Of a DNA stretch of 64,000 nt, positions 49,554 to 61,724 are shown one piece after another. The notes under the pieces are model-generated. The model did not search any database. It was not told the origin of the DNA and saw nothing but the letters and a program-made list of their open reading frames with translations. A program made the translations under genes and the position numbers. Positions within the stretch are counted from its first letter, which is position 1. Every line of letters begins with the position of its first letter. Location: NCBI GenBank assembly GCA_047528255.1, contig CP180024.1:372001-436000 (forward strand), in the 5' to 3' direction. This DNA is from G047528255 sp047528255 (GTDB lineage: Bacteria; Bacteroidota; Bacteroidia; Flavobacteriales; Blattabacteriaceae).

Positions 49554-52094
49554 TCATGACAATGACGACTCGTCTTGTAGAGAATCTCCATCCGATTCCG
49601 AAGGATCATTAGAAGACAAGGTGTCATTTTTAGTGTCGTTAACTTTCTCTAAATTATCATACGGAACCTTAGCTACCGCTGCAATCTCGTCATTATCTCT
49701 AAGGTTGATCAATTTGACCCCTTGTGTAGCACGCCCCATGAGACGAAGCTCAGAGACAGACATGCGTATGAGCACACCAGATTTGTTGATGATCATCAAA
49801 TCATCTTGATCCGTTACACTATTGATGGCAATCAATTGACCGGTTTTTTTGGTGATGTTGATAGTCTTGACACCTTTACCACCACGGTTGGTGATGCGAT
49901 AGTCTTTCAAACTCGATCGTTTGCCGAATCCTTTTTCTGAAACGACCAATACATCTTCTTTTTTGGTCTCTTCGATACATATCATACCGATCACGGCATC
50001 TTTTTCATGAGCTAAGGTGATTCCGCGAACTCCGGAAGACATTCTACCCATGGAACGGATTTTTTCTTCGGGAAAACGGATGGCTTTGCCGCTCTTGACT
50101 GCAATAAGTATATCACTGCTTCCTCCTGTGAGTCGCGCTTCAAGTAAAGTATCTCCTTCACGAATGATTATACCGTTGATACCGTATCTTCTCGGTCGAG
50201 AATATTTTTCCAACAGACTGCGCTTAATGACTCCTTGTTCGGTAATCATCACTACGTAATGATTGTTGATGTATTCAGCATCGTTGAGGTCTCCTGTCAA
50301 GATATAAGCGCGTACTTTATCGACTTGTTCTATGTTAATCAGGTTTTGTATGGCTCGACCCTTAGAAATTTTTGCCCCCTCGGGTATCTCGAAAACACGC
50401 ATCCAGAAACATTTTCCTCTCTCCGTGAAGAAGAGCATGTATTGGTGATTGGTGGCTACTAGCAAGTGTTCAAGGAAGTCTTCATCACGGGTTGTAGCTC
50501 CTCTATTTCCTATACCTCCACGACCTTGACGCTTGTATTCGGATAATGGCGTGCGTTTGATGTATCCGGCATGTGAAATGGTCAATACAACTTGCTCATC
50601 TGCAATCAAATCTTCGATGGTTACCTCGCCTCCGGAATAGTCTATTTCCGTAGCGCGCTCATCTCCGTATTTTTCTTTGATCTCGAGCAATTCATTCTTG
50701 ATAATCTGCATGCGCAACGGTTCTTGGATCAATACGTCTTTCAGATATGCCATCGTTTTTTTAAGATCTTCAGATTCTTCCTTAATCTTTTCGCGCTCGA
50801 GCCCGGTGAGTCGTTGCAAACGCATGTCGAGTATAGCGTACGTTTGTATTTCGGACAGGTTGAAGGTCTTCATCAACCACTCTCTCGCTTTGTCTGGATT
50901 GGCTGAATCTCTAATTAGTTGTATCACTGGGTCGATCTGACCCAAGGCAATAAGGAATCCTTCAAGAACATGGGAGCGCTCTTCGACCTTTCCTAATTCG
51001 TACCGTGTACGACGAATGACCACTTCGTGACGATGATCCACGAAGTGTCGGATAAGATCTTTAAGATTCAACAGAACTGGGAGCCCCTTGACCAAAGCGA
51101 TGTTATTCACACTGAAGAAAGTCTGCAGCGCGGTGTATTTGTAGAGATTGTTCAATACCACATTGGGAACGGCGTCGTTTTTGAGAAAGTAAACAATACG
51201 CATGCCCTGACGGCCGGATTCGTCTTTGATATCGTGAATGCCTTCAAGTTTTTCGTGTTTGACGAGATCCGCTGTCTTTTTGATCATATCCTCTTTGTTC
51301 ACTTGGTAAGGGATCTCATCGACAATAATGCATTCACGTCCGCAGATTTCTTCAAAGTGAACTTTTGTTCGTAGCACGACGCGTCCGCGCCCTGTATGGA
51401 AAGCTTCTCTAACTCCTTGATATCCGTAGATGATTCCTCCCGTAGGAAAATCAGGGGCTATGATGTATTTCATCAAACCATCAATGCTGATACTGTTATC
51501 ATCGATATAAGAACAGATAGCGGCTATGGATTCTTTCAAGTTGTGAGGAGGCATATTGGTGGCCATACCCACAGCGATCCCGGACACGCCATTAACCAAA
51601 AGGTTGGGTATACGTGTGGGCAATACGGTGGGTTCTTCCAGAGTATCGTCAAAGTTGAGCTGCATGTCCACCGTATCTTTTTCGATGTCCGAGAGCATTT
51701 CTCCAGAAATCTTTTCCAGACGCACCTCAGTGTAACGCATCGCTGCAGGAGGGTCATTATCCAACGAACCGAAGTTACCCTGCCCGTCAATCAATTTATA
51801 GCGGAGCGACCAACTTTGGGCCATACGAACAATGGTGTCGTATACGGAATTGTCGCCATGAGGGTGAAACTTACCCAAGACGTCTCCGACGATACGGGCG
51901 GACTTTTTATATGGGCGATTTGAAAGTACACCGAGCTCATACATTCCGTAGAGCACGCGTCGGTGCACGGGTTTGAGCCCATCTCTTACATCAGGCAATG
52001 CTCTGGAAACAATTACCGACATTGAGTAGTCGATGTATGAGGTCTTCATTTCGTCCTCGATATTGACGGGAATAATTTTTTCTCCTTCTATCAT
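49554..52094 (-). CDS. gyrA: DNA gyrase subunit A
   Basis: ATP-dependent negative supercoiling with GyrB. I start at the ATG at 52094 ([15 protein letters not shown]), 846 aa; the longer frame to 52178 would add 28 residues without family match. The breakage-reunion domain has [20 protein letters not shown], the HPHGD segment and the catalytic Tyr in [10 protein letters not shown] (Tyr121). The GyrA box reads [10 protein letters not shown], heading a beta-pinwheel C-terminal domain with the [12 protein letters not shown] repeats. The tail is acidic and Ser-rich. It lies just downstream of aroB on the same strand. Confidence 0.96.
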   Translation of the reverse strand: MIEGEKIIPVNIEDEMKTSYIDYSMSVIVSRALPDVRDGLKPVHRRVLYGMYELGVLSNRPYKKSARIVGDVLGKFHPHGDNSVYDTIVRMAQSWSLRYKLIDGQGNFGSLDNDPPAAMRYTEVRLEKISGEMLSDIEKDTVDMQLNFDDTLEEPTVLPTRIPNLLVNGVSGIAVGMATNMPPHNLKESIAAICSYIDDNSISIDGLMKYIIAPDFPTGGIIYGYQGVREAFHTGRGRVVLRTKVHFEEICGRECIIVDEIPYQVNKEDMIKKTADLVKHEKLEGIHDIKDESGRQGMRIVYFLKNDAVPNVVLNNLYKYTALQTFFSVNNIALVKGLPVLLNLKDLIRHFVDHRHEVVIRRTRYELGKVEERSHVLEGFLIALGQIDPVIQLIRDSANPDKAREWLMKTFNLSEIQTYAILDMRLQRLTGLEREKIKEESEDLKKTMAYLKDVLIQEPLRMQIIKNELLEIKEKYGDERATEIDYSGGEVTIEDLIADEQVVLTISHAGYIKRTPLSEYKRQGRGGIGNRGATTRDEDFLEHLLVATNHQYMLFFTERGKCFWMRVFEIPEGAKISKGRAIQNLINIEQVDKVRAYILTGDLNDAEYINNHYVVMITEQGVIKRSLLEKYSRPRRYGINGIIIREGDTLLEARLTGGSSDILIAVKSGKAIRFPEEKIRSMGRMSSGVRGITLAHEKDAVIGMICIEETKKEDVLVVSEKGFGKRSSLKDYRITNRGGKGVKTINITKKTGQLIAINSVTDQDDLMIINKSGVLIRMSVSELRLMGRATQGVKLINLRDNDEIAAVAKVPYDNLEKVNDTKNDTLSSNDPSESDGDSLQDESSLS

Positions 52095-52183
52095 CTTATG
52101 ATTCATCCTAAATAAGGCGTGCAAAGGTAACCCCTTTTTTTTCTTTTGGATCTCATCGAGCAGAAAAAAACAATCCAAATTCT

Positions 52184-53272
52184 CTAATGAGCTTCTTCAG
52201 TGGCGGAAAACCTTTCAAGTTGATTCAGACTTTCCTTAATCAAATCATCTTCCAATTCATGGTTATAGGAACAGTTTCCTATGGTTTTCAGCAAAGAACA
52301 ACGAATTTTTCCGCTTTCGTTTTTTTTGTCGTGATGCATGATAGACAGAATTCGTTCCGAAGCCGAATCGGAAAGTTTTCTCATGGGATAATGCTTTGCA
52401 AGAGTTAAACTTATTTCTTCGTATTGATTTTCAGGAAAAAAATTGCTCTTGCAAGAGATCCAGGACTCGCAAATCATGCCTAAGGCTATAGCTTCTCCGT
52501 GCAACAAAGAGGCCGCATCATTCATAAAATAAGTTTCTATGGCATGGCCGACGGTATGTCCGAAGTTGAGAATTTTCCGCAATCCTTTTTCGGTGGGGTC
52601 GTTTCGAACGATCTCTTTCTTGATAAAGACCGAACGACGGATACATTCTTGCCAACTTTTCGGAGGATGCCTGACTGCTTTTTTCATCTCGGTCCAAAGA
52701 GATGCATCGGCGATGAGCCCGTGTTTAAGCAACTCGGCCATACCTGAACGTAATTCTCTTTTCGGAAGTGTTTTAAGGTAGTTAATATCTATGACGAGGA
52801 ATTCGGGAGAACTGAAAAGTCCGATTTCATTTTTCAAACCTTCCATATCAATTCCAGTCTTTCCTCCGATGGAAGCATCGACCATTCCGAGCAAAGTTGT
52901 GGGAATATGGATGAATCGAATCCCTCGCTTGAAGACGGAAGCGGCAAATCCTCCCATATCGGTAATGACTCCTCCTCCAAGATTGATCAACAAGCTTTTT
53001 CTATCGGCTTCAGCTGCGCTGAACGTTTTCCAAATGTGTAAACAAGTGAAAATATTCTTCTGATCTTCTCCTGCAGCGATTTCTATGAGCCGGGCTTGCT
53101 TCAAGAAAGGCGCACAAAAAAACAGTCGAGGGAGACAGTGAATTTTGGTATGTTCATCCACCAGAATGAATATATTTGATAAATATTTATGATCTGATAT
53201 ATAATTTTTCAAAGCCTTATAAGGATATTTTCCAAAGTAAATGCTGTGATCAAGATCTATATTTGATCTCAT
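52184..53272 (-). CDS. aroB: 3-dehydroquinate synthase
   Basis: Second step of the shikimate pathway, NAD- and metal-dependent. It is 362 aa. The NAD loop reads [16 protein letters not shown], followed by [27 protein letters not shown], and the metal-binding residues lie in [11 protein letters not shown] and the HTVGHAIE segment. It is upstream of gyrA (about 90 bp from stop to the chosen gyrA ATG) and divergent from the proline dehydrogenase gene, sharing an 80-bp intergenic region. No other aro gene is in the window. Confidence 0.95.
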   Translation of the reverse strand: MRSNIDLDHSIYFGKYPYKALKNYISDHKYLSNIFILVDEHTKIHCLPRLFFCAPFLKQARLIEIAAGEDQKNIFTCLHIWKTFSAAEADRKSLLINLGGGVITDMGGFAASVFKRGIRFIHIPTTLLGMVDASIGGKTGIDMEGLKNEIGLFSSPEFLVIDINYLKTLPKRELRSGMAELLKHGLIADASLWTEMKKAVRHPPKSWQECIRRSVFIKKEIVRNDPTEKGLRKILNFGHTVGHAIETYFMNDAASLLHGEAIALGMICESWISCKSNFFPENQYEEISLTLAKHYPMRKLSDSASERILSIMHHDKKNESGKIRCSLLKTIGNCSYNHELEDDLIKESLNQLERFSATEEAH

Positions 53273-53352
53273 TAACCATAAATTTAAAGGCGAAAATTAA
53301 AAAAAATTAAGTAATTAATTTTATATTAGCGCGTTGATAAAGTTTAAAGCTT

Positions 53353-54537
53353 GTGAAACATCTCGATCTATTCAATAATACTCAGACTGCTTTCCAACTC
53401 AAATCAAATTGGGAATTAAGGAAGACTTATTTCCTTTTCAAATGGATTAAAAATCCATGTTTGTCTCGAATAAGCACTTCATTAATAGGTTGGTTGGTAA
53501 AAAATAACGCCCCCATCACTTCATATTTGATCCGAAAATCCGTCTTCAAACATTTCTGTGGGGGAGAAACCAAGCAAGAATGCTCTCCCGTGATCAAAAA
53601 ACTTTATCAACACGGTGTACAAAGTGTTTTGGACTATGCTGTAGAGGGACAATCAGAGGGTGAAGATTTTGACCGTATTTATCAAGAAATGTTGGAAAAT
53701 ATTGACTTTTCCAAGAATCATGTCGGTGTTCCTTTTATAGTGTTCAAACCGACGGGATTGGGAAGCATGGATATTTATGAAAAGATAGCAAAAAAATCAG
53801 AACTGACCGAAATAGAACAGTTAGCTTGGAAGCTCGTAAAAGTTCGATTTGAAGGCATTTGTCAAAAGGCCTTTGAACAAAATGTCCTTGTTCTGATCGA
53901 CGCCGAGGAAAGTTGGATACAAGACGCGGCGGATGAGCTGGCCGAGACCATGATGCGCCGCTACAACCGGAAACAGTGCTTTATATTCAATACATTGCAA
54001 ATGTACCGCTGGGGTCGTCTGGATTATCTCAAGAAGGCTCATGAACGTGCTTTGGAAGGGCAATATTATATCGGGTATAAATTGGTACGCGGTGCTTACA
54101 TGGAAAAAGAGCGTTCTCGGGCTAAAGATATGGGATACAATGATCCGATTCAAATTGATAAAGCTGCCACGGATCATGACTACAATGAGGCCCTTTGCTA
54201 CATCATAAAGCATAATGATCGGATAGCCGTGTTCGTCGGAACACATAATGAAGAAAGTTGTCGATTGCTCAAAGATCTGACGGAAGAAAATAAAATTGAG
54301 AGAAACAATTCTCACATCTGGCTCGGTCAGTTGTACGGAATGAGCGACAACATTAGCTTCACATTAGGTCAACTGGGATATAACGTCGCTAAATATCTTC
54401 CTTACGGTCCTTTGAAAGAAGCTATTCCTTACTTGATTCGAAGAGCTCAAGAAAACACTTCAGTCGCCGGACAAACAGGTAGAGAACTTATATTAATTGA
54501 GCAAGAGGTAAAGAGAAGATCTCAAAGTTTAAAATGA
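53353..54537 (+). CDS. Proline dehydrogenase (FAD-dependent)
   Basis: Oxidises proline to pyrroline-5-carboxylate and passes electrons to quinone. It is 394 aa, the monofunctional form with a longer N-terminus common in Bacteroidota and eukaryote-like enzymes. Conserved parts are VLIDAEESWIQD, KLVRGAYMEKER, VGTHNEES, YLPYGPLKEAIPYLIRRAQEN and the final SVAGQTGRE. The start is GTG at 53353. No P5C dehydrogenase domain or neighbour is present. It is followed by a short hairpin. Confidence 0.9.
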   Translation: MKHLDLFNNTQTAFQLKSNWELRKTYFLFKWIKNPCLSRISTSLIGWLVKNNAPITSYLIRKSVFKHFCGGETKQECSPVIKKLYQHGVQSVLDYAVEGQSEGEDFDRIYQEMLENIDFSKNHVGVPFIVFKPTGLGSMDIYEKIAKKSELTEIEQLAWKLVKVRFEGICQKAFEQNVLVLIDAEESWIQDAADELAETMMRRYNRKQCFIFNTLQMYRWGRLDYLKKAHERALEGQYYIGYKLVRGAYMEKERSRAKDMGYNDPIQIDKAATDHDYNEALCYIIKHNDRIAVFVGTHNEESCRLLKDLTEENKIERNNSHIWLGQLYGMSDNISFTLGQLGYNVAKYLPYGPLKEAIPYLIRRAQENTSVAGQTGRELILIEQEVKRRSQSLK

Positions 54538-54554
54538 ATCCTTCATGATTTTTA

Positions 54555-54573
54555 TTGTCTATTTAATAGACAA
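54555..54573 (+). terminator. Possible terminator after proline dehydrogenase
   Basis: A perfect 9-bp inverted repeat, TTGTCTATT-T-AATAGACAA, lies 17 bp after the stop. The loop is only one base long (realistically 3-5 with fraying) and the T run starts 16 nt later, so this is only suggestive. Confidence 0.4.
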
Positions 54574-54653
54574 ACCCTTATTATGCTCTTTTTTTTTCTA
54601 AGAAATCTTCGTTATCCTCCGATTTATTCTTACAGTTTGTCTTCAGATAATAT

Positions 54654-54745
54654 GAAAATGTTGCATGAGATAAATGTTTTAAACATATCTGTAAATCAAT
54701 ATATTTTTTCGTGTATTTGGATTAGAAAATAAAAAAAACCGGATA
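54654..54745 (+). mobile_element. IS5-family left-end fragment
   Basis: 92 bp from GAAAATGTTGCATGAG to AAAACCGGATA. It is cut by the right end of the next copy. Confidence 0.8.
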
Positions 54746-56003
54746 GAGATCATTGTGTTAATGATGGATTACGTTTATTCAGTCTCCTAGACAGCTTCGT
54801 TAGAGAAAATGTAGATTTAGTCTTTCACATTGTATTCGAAATACTGTTTATTATAAATTAGTTAATTATATCTATTTTTATGGAAAGCGCATAATAAGTC
54901 CAGGGGCACGATAAAAATTATCCGCTATAACCTCCATAAGATACTGGGCATGTACACGGGCTAATTCTTTGTAAGGAGTCTTGCCTGATCCAGGCCAACA
55001 CTTTGTACTGCGAAAAGTACGTTCTACTACCCATTGCTTTTACTCACTAATTTATTGAATAAGATAGCTATCCCTACTTAAGAGACGGTCCTATAGGCAT
55101 CTTCTGTATAAGGTCTTTGATGCCTCGACTATGAAAGTAAGACACGTTGGCTGGAACGTGGTAACCTTTGTCTGCATATACTTCTCTAACTTTATACCTA
55201 GTTTTCTTATTAATAGCTTTAGCCCTCTATCATGCTCATTGGCGGCTACGCTATGTACAGCTAGTCTCATTTCATTTTTATTCCCCCTTATGTTCTTTTT
55301 GTATCCGTAGTAGAGTTTACCTGATTTCTTGAGCCATTTGTCTTGAGTGTCTACCCCTGATTGAGTCTCTTTTTTTAACCTTTCTTTTATTTGACTGATT
55401 TGCTTTTTCCCTCTTCCTTCCGATCCTCTACTAAGTAGATAGGAACGCCCTTGAGAGCAAAGGGGCTCACTGTAATACTGGCCTCTACTATCACTCCTGT
55501 TTTAACTATCGCCTAATTCTTTTTTAATTCCTTATTGATCTTTTTTAATAAGCGATTATATGCCTTTTTGGCCACTATTTCATTGCGAAATCTGCATAGA
55601 GTTGTATGATCTGGGTTCTGATCTTCCAATCAAAAACCAAAAAAGAGCATGCAGCCTATGAATCTTTTACGAATTCTTCCGTTCCTACATCACTGAGATC
55701 ATATCAGTGACTCAAAATCATCATCTTAAATAACGATATTCCATTATAAGCAGGTTGGCCTTTTATTCCCTGACTTTTTGATATATTTCCCTTATTTCTT
55801 TTCCCATCCCTTCCCAGTGGATCAAGGTTTTTAACTTTTTGAAAAACGCACTCCTTCTAATAGAATGTTCCATATATAGTTCACTAAAGCTTATTTGTGC
55901 GGTACTTCTAAGCATAGAGGCGAATTTTTTTATTTTCTACTTCAGAAATAGATGAAATAATATATTGATTTACAAATATTTTAAACTCCTTCTCTCATGC
56001 AAC
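54746..56003 (-). mobile_element. IS5-family element, near full-length copy
   Basis: About 1.26 kb from right end GAGATCATTGTG to CTCATGCAAC, missing only the last 6-7 bp of the left terminus, where a further fragment is joined (CAAC/CTGGCC). The transposase is multiply frameshifted. Confidence 0.87.
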
Positions 56004-56247
56004 CTGGCCTTTTTGATATATTTTTCTTATTTATTTCTCCATAACTTCTCAGTGGATCAAGGTTTTTAACCTTTTGAAAAAATAACTACCTTCTGGTAGA
56101 ACGTTTCATATATAGTTCGCTAAAGCTTATTTTTCGGTGCTTCTGAGCATCGAGCCTATTTTTTTTATTTTCTACTCCAAATAGATGAAACAATATATTG
56201 ATTTACAAATATTTTAATCTCTTTCTCCCATGCAACGTTTTCGCAAG
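56004..56247 (-). mobile_element. IS5-family left-part fragment
   Basis: About 245 bp in minus orientation from CTGGCCTTTTTG to a partly duplicated terminus GCAACGTTTTCGCAAG. It is the tandem repeat of the left part of the preceding copy and is joined to a + strand copy. Confidence 0.82.
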
Positions 56248-56249
56248 AT

Positions 56250-57476
56250 TTTCGTTTCGTCTAATTTGGAGTAAAAAATAAAAAAAAAATAGGCTCGATG
56301 CTCAGAAGCACCGAAAAAATAAGTTTTAATAAACTATATATGGAACGTTCTACCAGAAGGAGTGAGTTTTTCAAAAGCTTAAACACCTTGATCCACCGAG
56401 AAAGGATCGAGAAAGAAATAAGAAAAATATATCAAAAAATCAGGGAATAAAAAGCCAACCTGCTTACACTGGTAATATCGTTATTTAGAATAATACTTTT
56501 GAGTCACTAGTATTATCTACAGTGATGTAGAAACGGAAAAATTGGTAAAAAATTCCATAGGATGCGTGTGCTTTTGTGGGTTTCGATTGGAAGATCAGAT
56601 CCTAGATCATACAACTCTATGCAGAGTTCGTAATGAAATAGTAGCCAAAAAGGCATATAAGCGCTTACTGAAAAGGATCAATAAGGAATTAAAAAAACAT
56701 CAAACTATAGTTAAAACAGGAGTGATAGTAAATGCGCAAGTATTACAGTGAGGCCCTTTTCTCCCAAGAGAGCTCCACCTACGTAGTGGTGGATCAGAAG
56801 GAATAGGGAAAAAATAAAATCAGTCAAAAAAATATAAGGGTAAAAAAAGAGACTCAATCAGGAGTAGACACTCAAGGAAAATGGCCAAAAATCAGATAAA
56901 CTCTACTATGGATACAAGAACAAATAGGGGGGGGTAAAAATGAAATGATACTAGCCGTATAATAGCGTAGCAGACAATGAGCATGATACTAAAGGACTAA
57001 AACCATTAATAAACAAACTAGGATATAACCATCAGAGAAATATATGTAGATAAAGGTTACCAAGTGCCAACCAATGTGTCTTGACTTTCATAGTCGAGGC
57101 ATCAAAGCCCGTATACAGAAGAAAGCCTATAAGAACCGTCCCTTAAATAGGGAGCTATATTATTCAATAAATTAGTGAGTAAAACCCGATGGGTAGTAGA
57201 ACCTATTTTTAGTAGTATAAAGCGTTGGTTTTTCTCAGGAAAGGCTCGTTACAAAGGATTAATTCATGTGCATGTCCAGCATCTTATGGAGGCTATGGCG
57301 CATAATTTGTATCGTTCCCCTGGAATTATTATTCGCTGTTCATAAAAAAGATATAATTAATTAATTTATAAAAAAAAAATTCAAATACAATGTGAAAGAC
57401 TAAATCTATATCGTTCTCTAACGAGGCCTATCTAGGAGGCTGAATAAACGTAATCTACCATTAACACAATGTCCTC
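56250..57476 (+). mobile_element. IS5-family element lacking its left ~45 bp
   Basis: Begins at TTTCGTTTCGTC and ends at ACACAATGTCCTC. 56542-56751 is an open DUF772 piece. A run of eight G at 56927-56934 sits at the same codons as the G run in the copy at 19332-20596. Confidence 0.86.
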
Positions 57477-57483
57477 ACTTCAA

Positions 57484-57700
57484 CTATATGAAAAGCATCT
57501 TGAAAAACGGAACATGAGCCGAAGGAATAGCCATTAAATATATTACTTTCATTCAGGATACAATAAATTTCCTGATCATGTCCTTCTGTAATTTATCTTT
57601 GTAAAAACCATCAATAATCTCCACAAAAAAAATAATAAGGCCACCCCATCAAGGGGGGGGGGAAATGCATATTGACTGCGATCAGAGACTTATTCAAGTT
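57484..57700 (+). pseudogene. MscL (large mechanosensitive channel), decayed remnant
   Basis: Pieces AIKYITFIQDTINFLIMSFC, then in another frame KTINNLHKK, match the second membrane helix and C-terminal helix of MscL in order. Most of the first helix is missing, and stops and a frameshift interrupt it. A run of 10 G (57653-57662) lies at the end. It starts right after an IS right end. Confidence 0.5.
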
Positions 57701-57748
57701 GAAATCTTAAAAAAATCACCTCTAAAAATCTTGAGCGTCAATAAAAGG

Positions 57749-58215
57749 TTAAAAAGATAAACTTTGTTCTTCGTGACTCTTTTCACAAATCACGGTTTTT
57801 CTGACGCCCTTGATATTAAAGTTGACAACGTTTCGTTGATCCGGATACCGATCGATGAGTAACCCATTGAAAACCTTGATGTCCGAAATAGCAGGCGCGG
57901 CCTCTATTTCATAATCAACCCAAGTAACTTTTTCGTCAACCTTCTTTCCAATAAAATAAAGGGAATCAGGTTTTCCATTGACACGCAGGTTGAATTTTCC
58001 TTCAACATAAGCTTTTAAATATTTTTCAAACTGTGGACTTGTCGGAGCAACTTGTAAAACCTGCCCCAATCTATCTGTCGACAACTTTATCGAAGCCTTT
58101 ATCAATTTATTATCAGGAAATATTTCGATATCAGTAGTAGAGATGTTGAAGCCCTGTCCGAACAGGCTCAAACATCCTAAAAAAAAAAGATCAAAAAACT
58201 ATATCGTCTTTCCAT
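57749..58215 (-). pseudogene. DUF6702-family protein, signal peptide frameshifted at a homopolymer
   Basis: A Bacteroidota-specific family of unknown function, usually secreted. The mature part is open (57749-58171): SPQFEKYLKAYVEGKFNLRV, FIGKKVDEKVTW, DYEIEAAPAISDIKVFNG and DRYPDQRNVVNFNIKG follow the family pattern. The natural start appears to be the ATG at 58215 (MERRYSFLIFFFLGCLSLFG), a signal peptide. The A run at 58179-58188 has 10 bases where 11 would keep the frame. Without it, translation could only begin at a TTG at 58171, and the product would lose its export signal. The cause may be a true mutation, slippage or a sequencing error. Confidence 0.7.
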
Positions 58216-58430
58216 AACATTTCTTATTTTAATTCCTATATAATATAGAGCAAAGATAAACCTTTTAAATCTAAAAATTCTTCTAACTATTTTTAATTTA
58301 ATACAAAAACAATTAAAAAACATACTAATATAGGAATCAATATATTTATTTTAAATATTTTATTCTTTTTAAGAAAAAAAACATGTCACAACATAATAAT
58401 ACTACCCCCTAAAGATCATAGAAAAAACAT
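58216..58430. other. AT-rich intergenic region
   Basis: No gene is visible between the DUF6702 gene and the divergently oriented ATPase pseudogene. It presumably holds their promoters, but no clear TAnnTTTG box with a spaced TTG was found. Confidence 0.4.
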
Positions 58431-60343
58431 GCCACACTCCTCTGACGACGGCTACAACAAGCATGGAATCGAAGAAATTAACCGTAGACAATGGATTCCT
58501 CCCCTCGTAAGCTTGTTTTTACTCTTCATCGGACTGTACATAGACCATTCCCTCCAACTCTCATTTTTCAAAGGGATCATCTGATCTATCTGGTACACGA
58601 TCTCCTACCTCCTGTAGGCCTGCCCGTAATTGTACAGATTCTACAACAAATCGTTCAAAAAACTTCTTTACCGAATTTTTTCTGATGTCCGTCACCACAC
58701 TCGGAGCTCTTTATATCGAAGAATACCCTGAGGCAGTCTCCGTAATGCTCTTCTATACCATGGGAGAACTGCTTCAAGAAACTGCCATTCACCGAGCAAA
58801 AAAAGCATCAAATTCTTGCTCGACATACAACTCGAAACGGCTGACGTGCTGAGAAACGGAATCTATGAAAAAGTCCATCCCGATACCGTTAACATTGGCG
58901 AAATTATCCAAGTAAAATCGGGAGAAAAAAATACCGCTTGACTGTGTACTAATCAACGGGTCAAGTTCCTTATTCAACACTCTACTTTGACAGGAGAAAG
59001 TCGGACCAAAAGCCTCAAAGAAGGACAGACTACTCTGGCAGGAATGATCAATATTCAAAAAATAGTCGACATTCAAGTCAATCGCTCATTCAACGAAAGC
59101 TCTTTAGCCGCATACTTGACCTGATGAAACATCCTCCTCCAAAAAAACAAGACTGAACAACTCATCCGACGCTTGACTAAAATTTATACTCCTATAGTAG
59201 TCGGAATCGCCCTACTGGTATTCTTTTCACCCTATTTCTTCGTAGAAGAATTATACCTTCAAGACTTGGTTGTACAGAGCGATGATCTTTTTGATGATTT
59301 CTTGCCCCTGTGCGTTGGTAACCTCCATTCCACTGAGTTATTTCGGAGGAATAGGAGCCGCCTCTAGAAGCAGAATTCTTTTTAAAGGATCCAACTACCT
59401 GGACTTGATCACTCAGATCAATACTGTCGTTATAGATAAAACTGGAACTCTGACCAAAGGCATTTTCAAAGTACAAAAAATAGAACCCAAAAACATCAGT
59501 CAAGAAGAGCTTTTATTCTCGACGACTACTCTCGAATCAAAATATACCCACCTGACAGCTAAAGCCATCTATGAATGGGCCTCAATCCAAAAGATTGACT
59601 ACCGGAGAACCATTGTCGAAAATATAGAAGAAATCCCCAGTTACGGATTAAAAGGAATAATCAACAAAAAAATGTTCTTTCCGGAAACACCAAACTCTTG
59701 AAAAAATTTAAGGTTGCCTACCCTGATGAGATCAATCAAGAACTAGAAACCATCGTAGTGGTTTCCGTAGACGGAAAATTTTCCGGCCATTTCGTCATAG
59801 CCGACGAGATTAAAGAAGACGCTCCGGAAGCTATTAAACAAATACGAAGCGTGGGTATAGACAAGATCATCATGCTCTCAGGAGATAAAAGTTCCGTTGC
59901 ACAACGGATAGCTGCACAAATCGATATCAACGAAGTTTACGGAAACCTGCTTCTTGAAGACAAAGTCTAACAAATAAAACAACTCAAAAAAGACCCCTCA
60001 AGAGTTTTAGCTTTCGTAGGGACGGAATCAACGATGCTCCGGCGCTCGACACAAGCGATATCGGAATTGCAATGGGAGGTCTCGGAAGTGACGTAGCCAT
60101 AGAAAAGGCATATATCGTCATCCAAACCGATTAACCCTCTAAAATCGCTACAACAGTCAAAATCGGTAAAGCCACCCGATCCGTCATTTGGCAAAACATT
60201 ACGCTCTCCTTCACGGTTAAAGTCATTGTGCTGATCTTGGGTACGGGGGTATTACTACAATGTGGAAAGCTGTATTCGCGGATGTAGGCGTATCAATGAT
60301 CACAATATTGAACGCCATACGCATTCAAAATATGTCTTTTTAA
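58431..60343 (+). pseudogene. P1B-type heavy-metal-transporting ATPase (ZntA/CadA-like), decayed
   Basis: All main parts of a P1B ATPase follow in order but in changing frames: an N-terminal membrane region (58431-58690), VMLFYTMGELLQETA, the actuator region with TGES (about 58990), the metal-site CPC in MISCPCALVTSIPLSYFGG (about 59300), the phosphorylation motif DKTGTLTKG (59434-59460), MLSGDKSS, and a hinge motif reading INDAPALD (about 60025) followed by IGIAMGG. At least five frameshifts or stops occur, for example at 58581, 58684, 59122, 59698 and 59970. The long readable stretches (59270-59970) suggest recent loss. The CPC and SYFGGIGAASR wording suggests a Zn/Cd/Pb type. Confidence 0.88.
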
Positions 60344-60419
60344 AAAGCCCATTCTTTCATTAGAAAAAAAATAAAAATTGATTCCGGATGTTGGATTTTT
60401 ATTCGATTAGTATCAATAC

Positions 60420-61686
60420 GAGAACGTTGCATGAGAGAAGGGTTTTAAAATATTTGTAATATCAATATATTGTTTCCTATACTTGGAGTAGAAAATAAAA
60501 AAATTCGTCTCTATTCTCAGAAGAACCGCACAAATAAGCTTTATTTAACTATATATGGAACGTTTTACCAGAAGGAGTGAGTTTTTCAAAAAATTAAACA
60601 TTTTGATCCATTGGGAATGGATGGAGAAAGAAATAAGAAAAACATATCAAAAAGGCCCGGGAATAAAAGGCAACCTGCTTACAGTAGAATATCGATTCTT
60701 AAGATAATGCTTTTGACTTACTGGTATGATCTCAATCATGAGGAACGGAAGAATTGGTAAAAAAATTATTGAGCTGCATGCGCTTTTGTGGTTTTCGATT
60801 GGAAGATCAGATCCCAGAACATATGACTCTACGCAGATTTCGCAATGAAATAGTATCCAAAAAGCATATGAGCGTTTACTGAAAAAATCAATAAGAAATT
60901 AGAAAAGCATCAGGCGATAGTGTAAAAAAAGGAGTATAGTAAAAACGAGTATTACAGTAATTCCCCTTGCTCCAAAGGGTTCTCCTACCTACGTAGTGGA
61001 AGATCGGAAGAAGAGGGAGAAAAGAAAATCAATCAAAAAAAGCAAGGGTAAAAAAAAGAGACTGAATAAGGAGTAAATACTCAAGATAAATGGATCAAAA
61101 AATCAGGTAAACTCTACTACGGATACAAGAAGCACATAGGGGGAGGGGGATGACATGATACTAGCAGTACATAACATAGCCGCTAATGAGCATGATTGTA
61201 GAGGGCTAAAGTTATATTAATAAGCAAACTAGGATATAACCCTCAAAGAAGTATATGAAGACAAAGGTTACCAAGTTCCAGCCAACGTGTTTTACTTTCA
61301 TGGTAGGGCATCAAACACCGCATACAGAAAAAAAACTATAGCCCGTCCTTAAGTAGGGATAGCTATATTATTCAATAAATTAGTGAATAAAAACCCGATG
61401 GGTAGTAGAACGTACTTTTGGCAGTATAAAGCGTTGCTTTAGATCAGGAAAGCCTCGTTACAAAAGATTAGCTCGTGTGCATGCCCGTCTCTTATGGAGA
61501 CTATGGCTCATAATTTTGTATTGTATCTCTGGTATTATTATGAACTTTTTATAAAAATAGATATTATTAATTTGTTTATTAATCAATAAAACATCAAATA
61601 TAATATAAAAAACTAAAGACACTTATTCTTCAACAAAACCTATCTAAGAGGCTGAATAAACGTAATCCATCTTAAGAGAATGTCTC
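60420..61686 (+). mobile_element. IS5-family element, full-length copy
   Basis: This copy is 1267 bp from GAGAACGTTGCATGAGAG to AGAGAATGTCTC. The transposase is broken by many indels, including a G-rich stretch (GGGGGAGGGGG at 61139-61149) at the codons where two other copies carry G runs. Unique sequence flanks both sides. Confidence 0.88.
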
Positions 61687-61724
61687 ACTACGAGGTAAAA
61701 GTCCGCTTGGGATAAAAAGGCTAA

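Noticed and set aside
51396..51923. 175-codon open frame opposite gyrA
   Set aside because: It is an antisense shadow of a highly conserved gene with no family match and no upstream signals.
53821..54315. 164-codon frame opposite proline dehydrogenase
   Set aside because: Antisense shadow; no recognisable domain.
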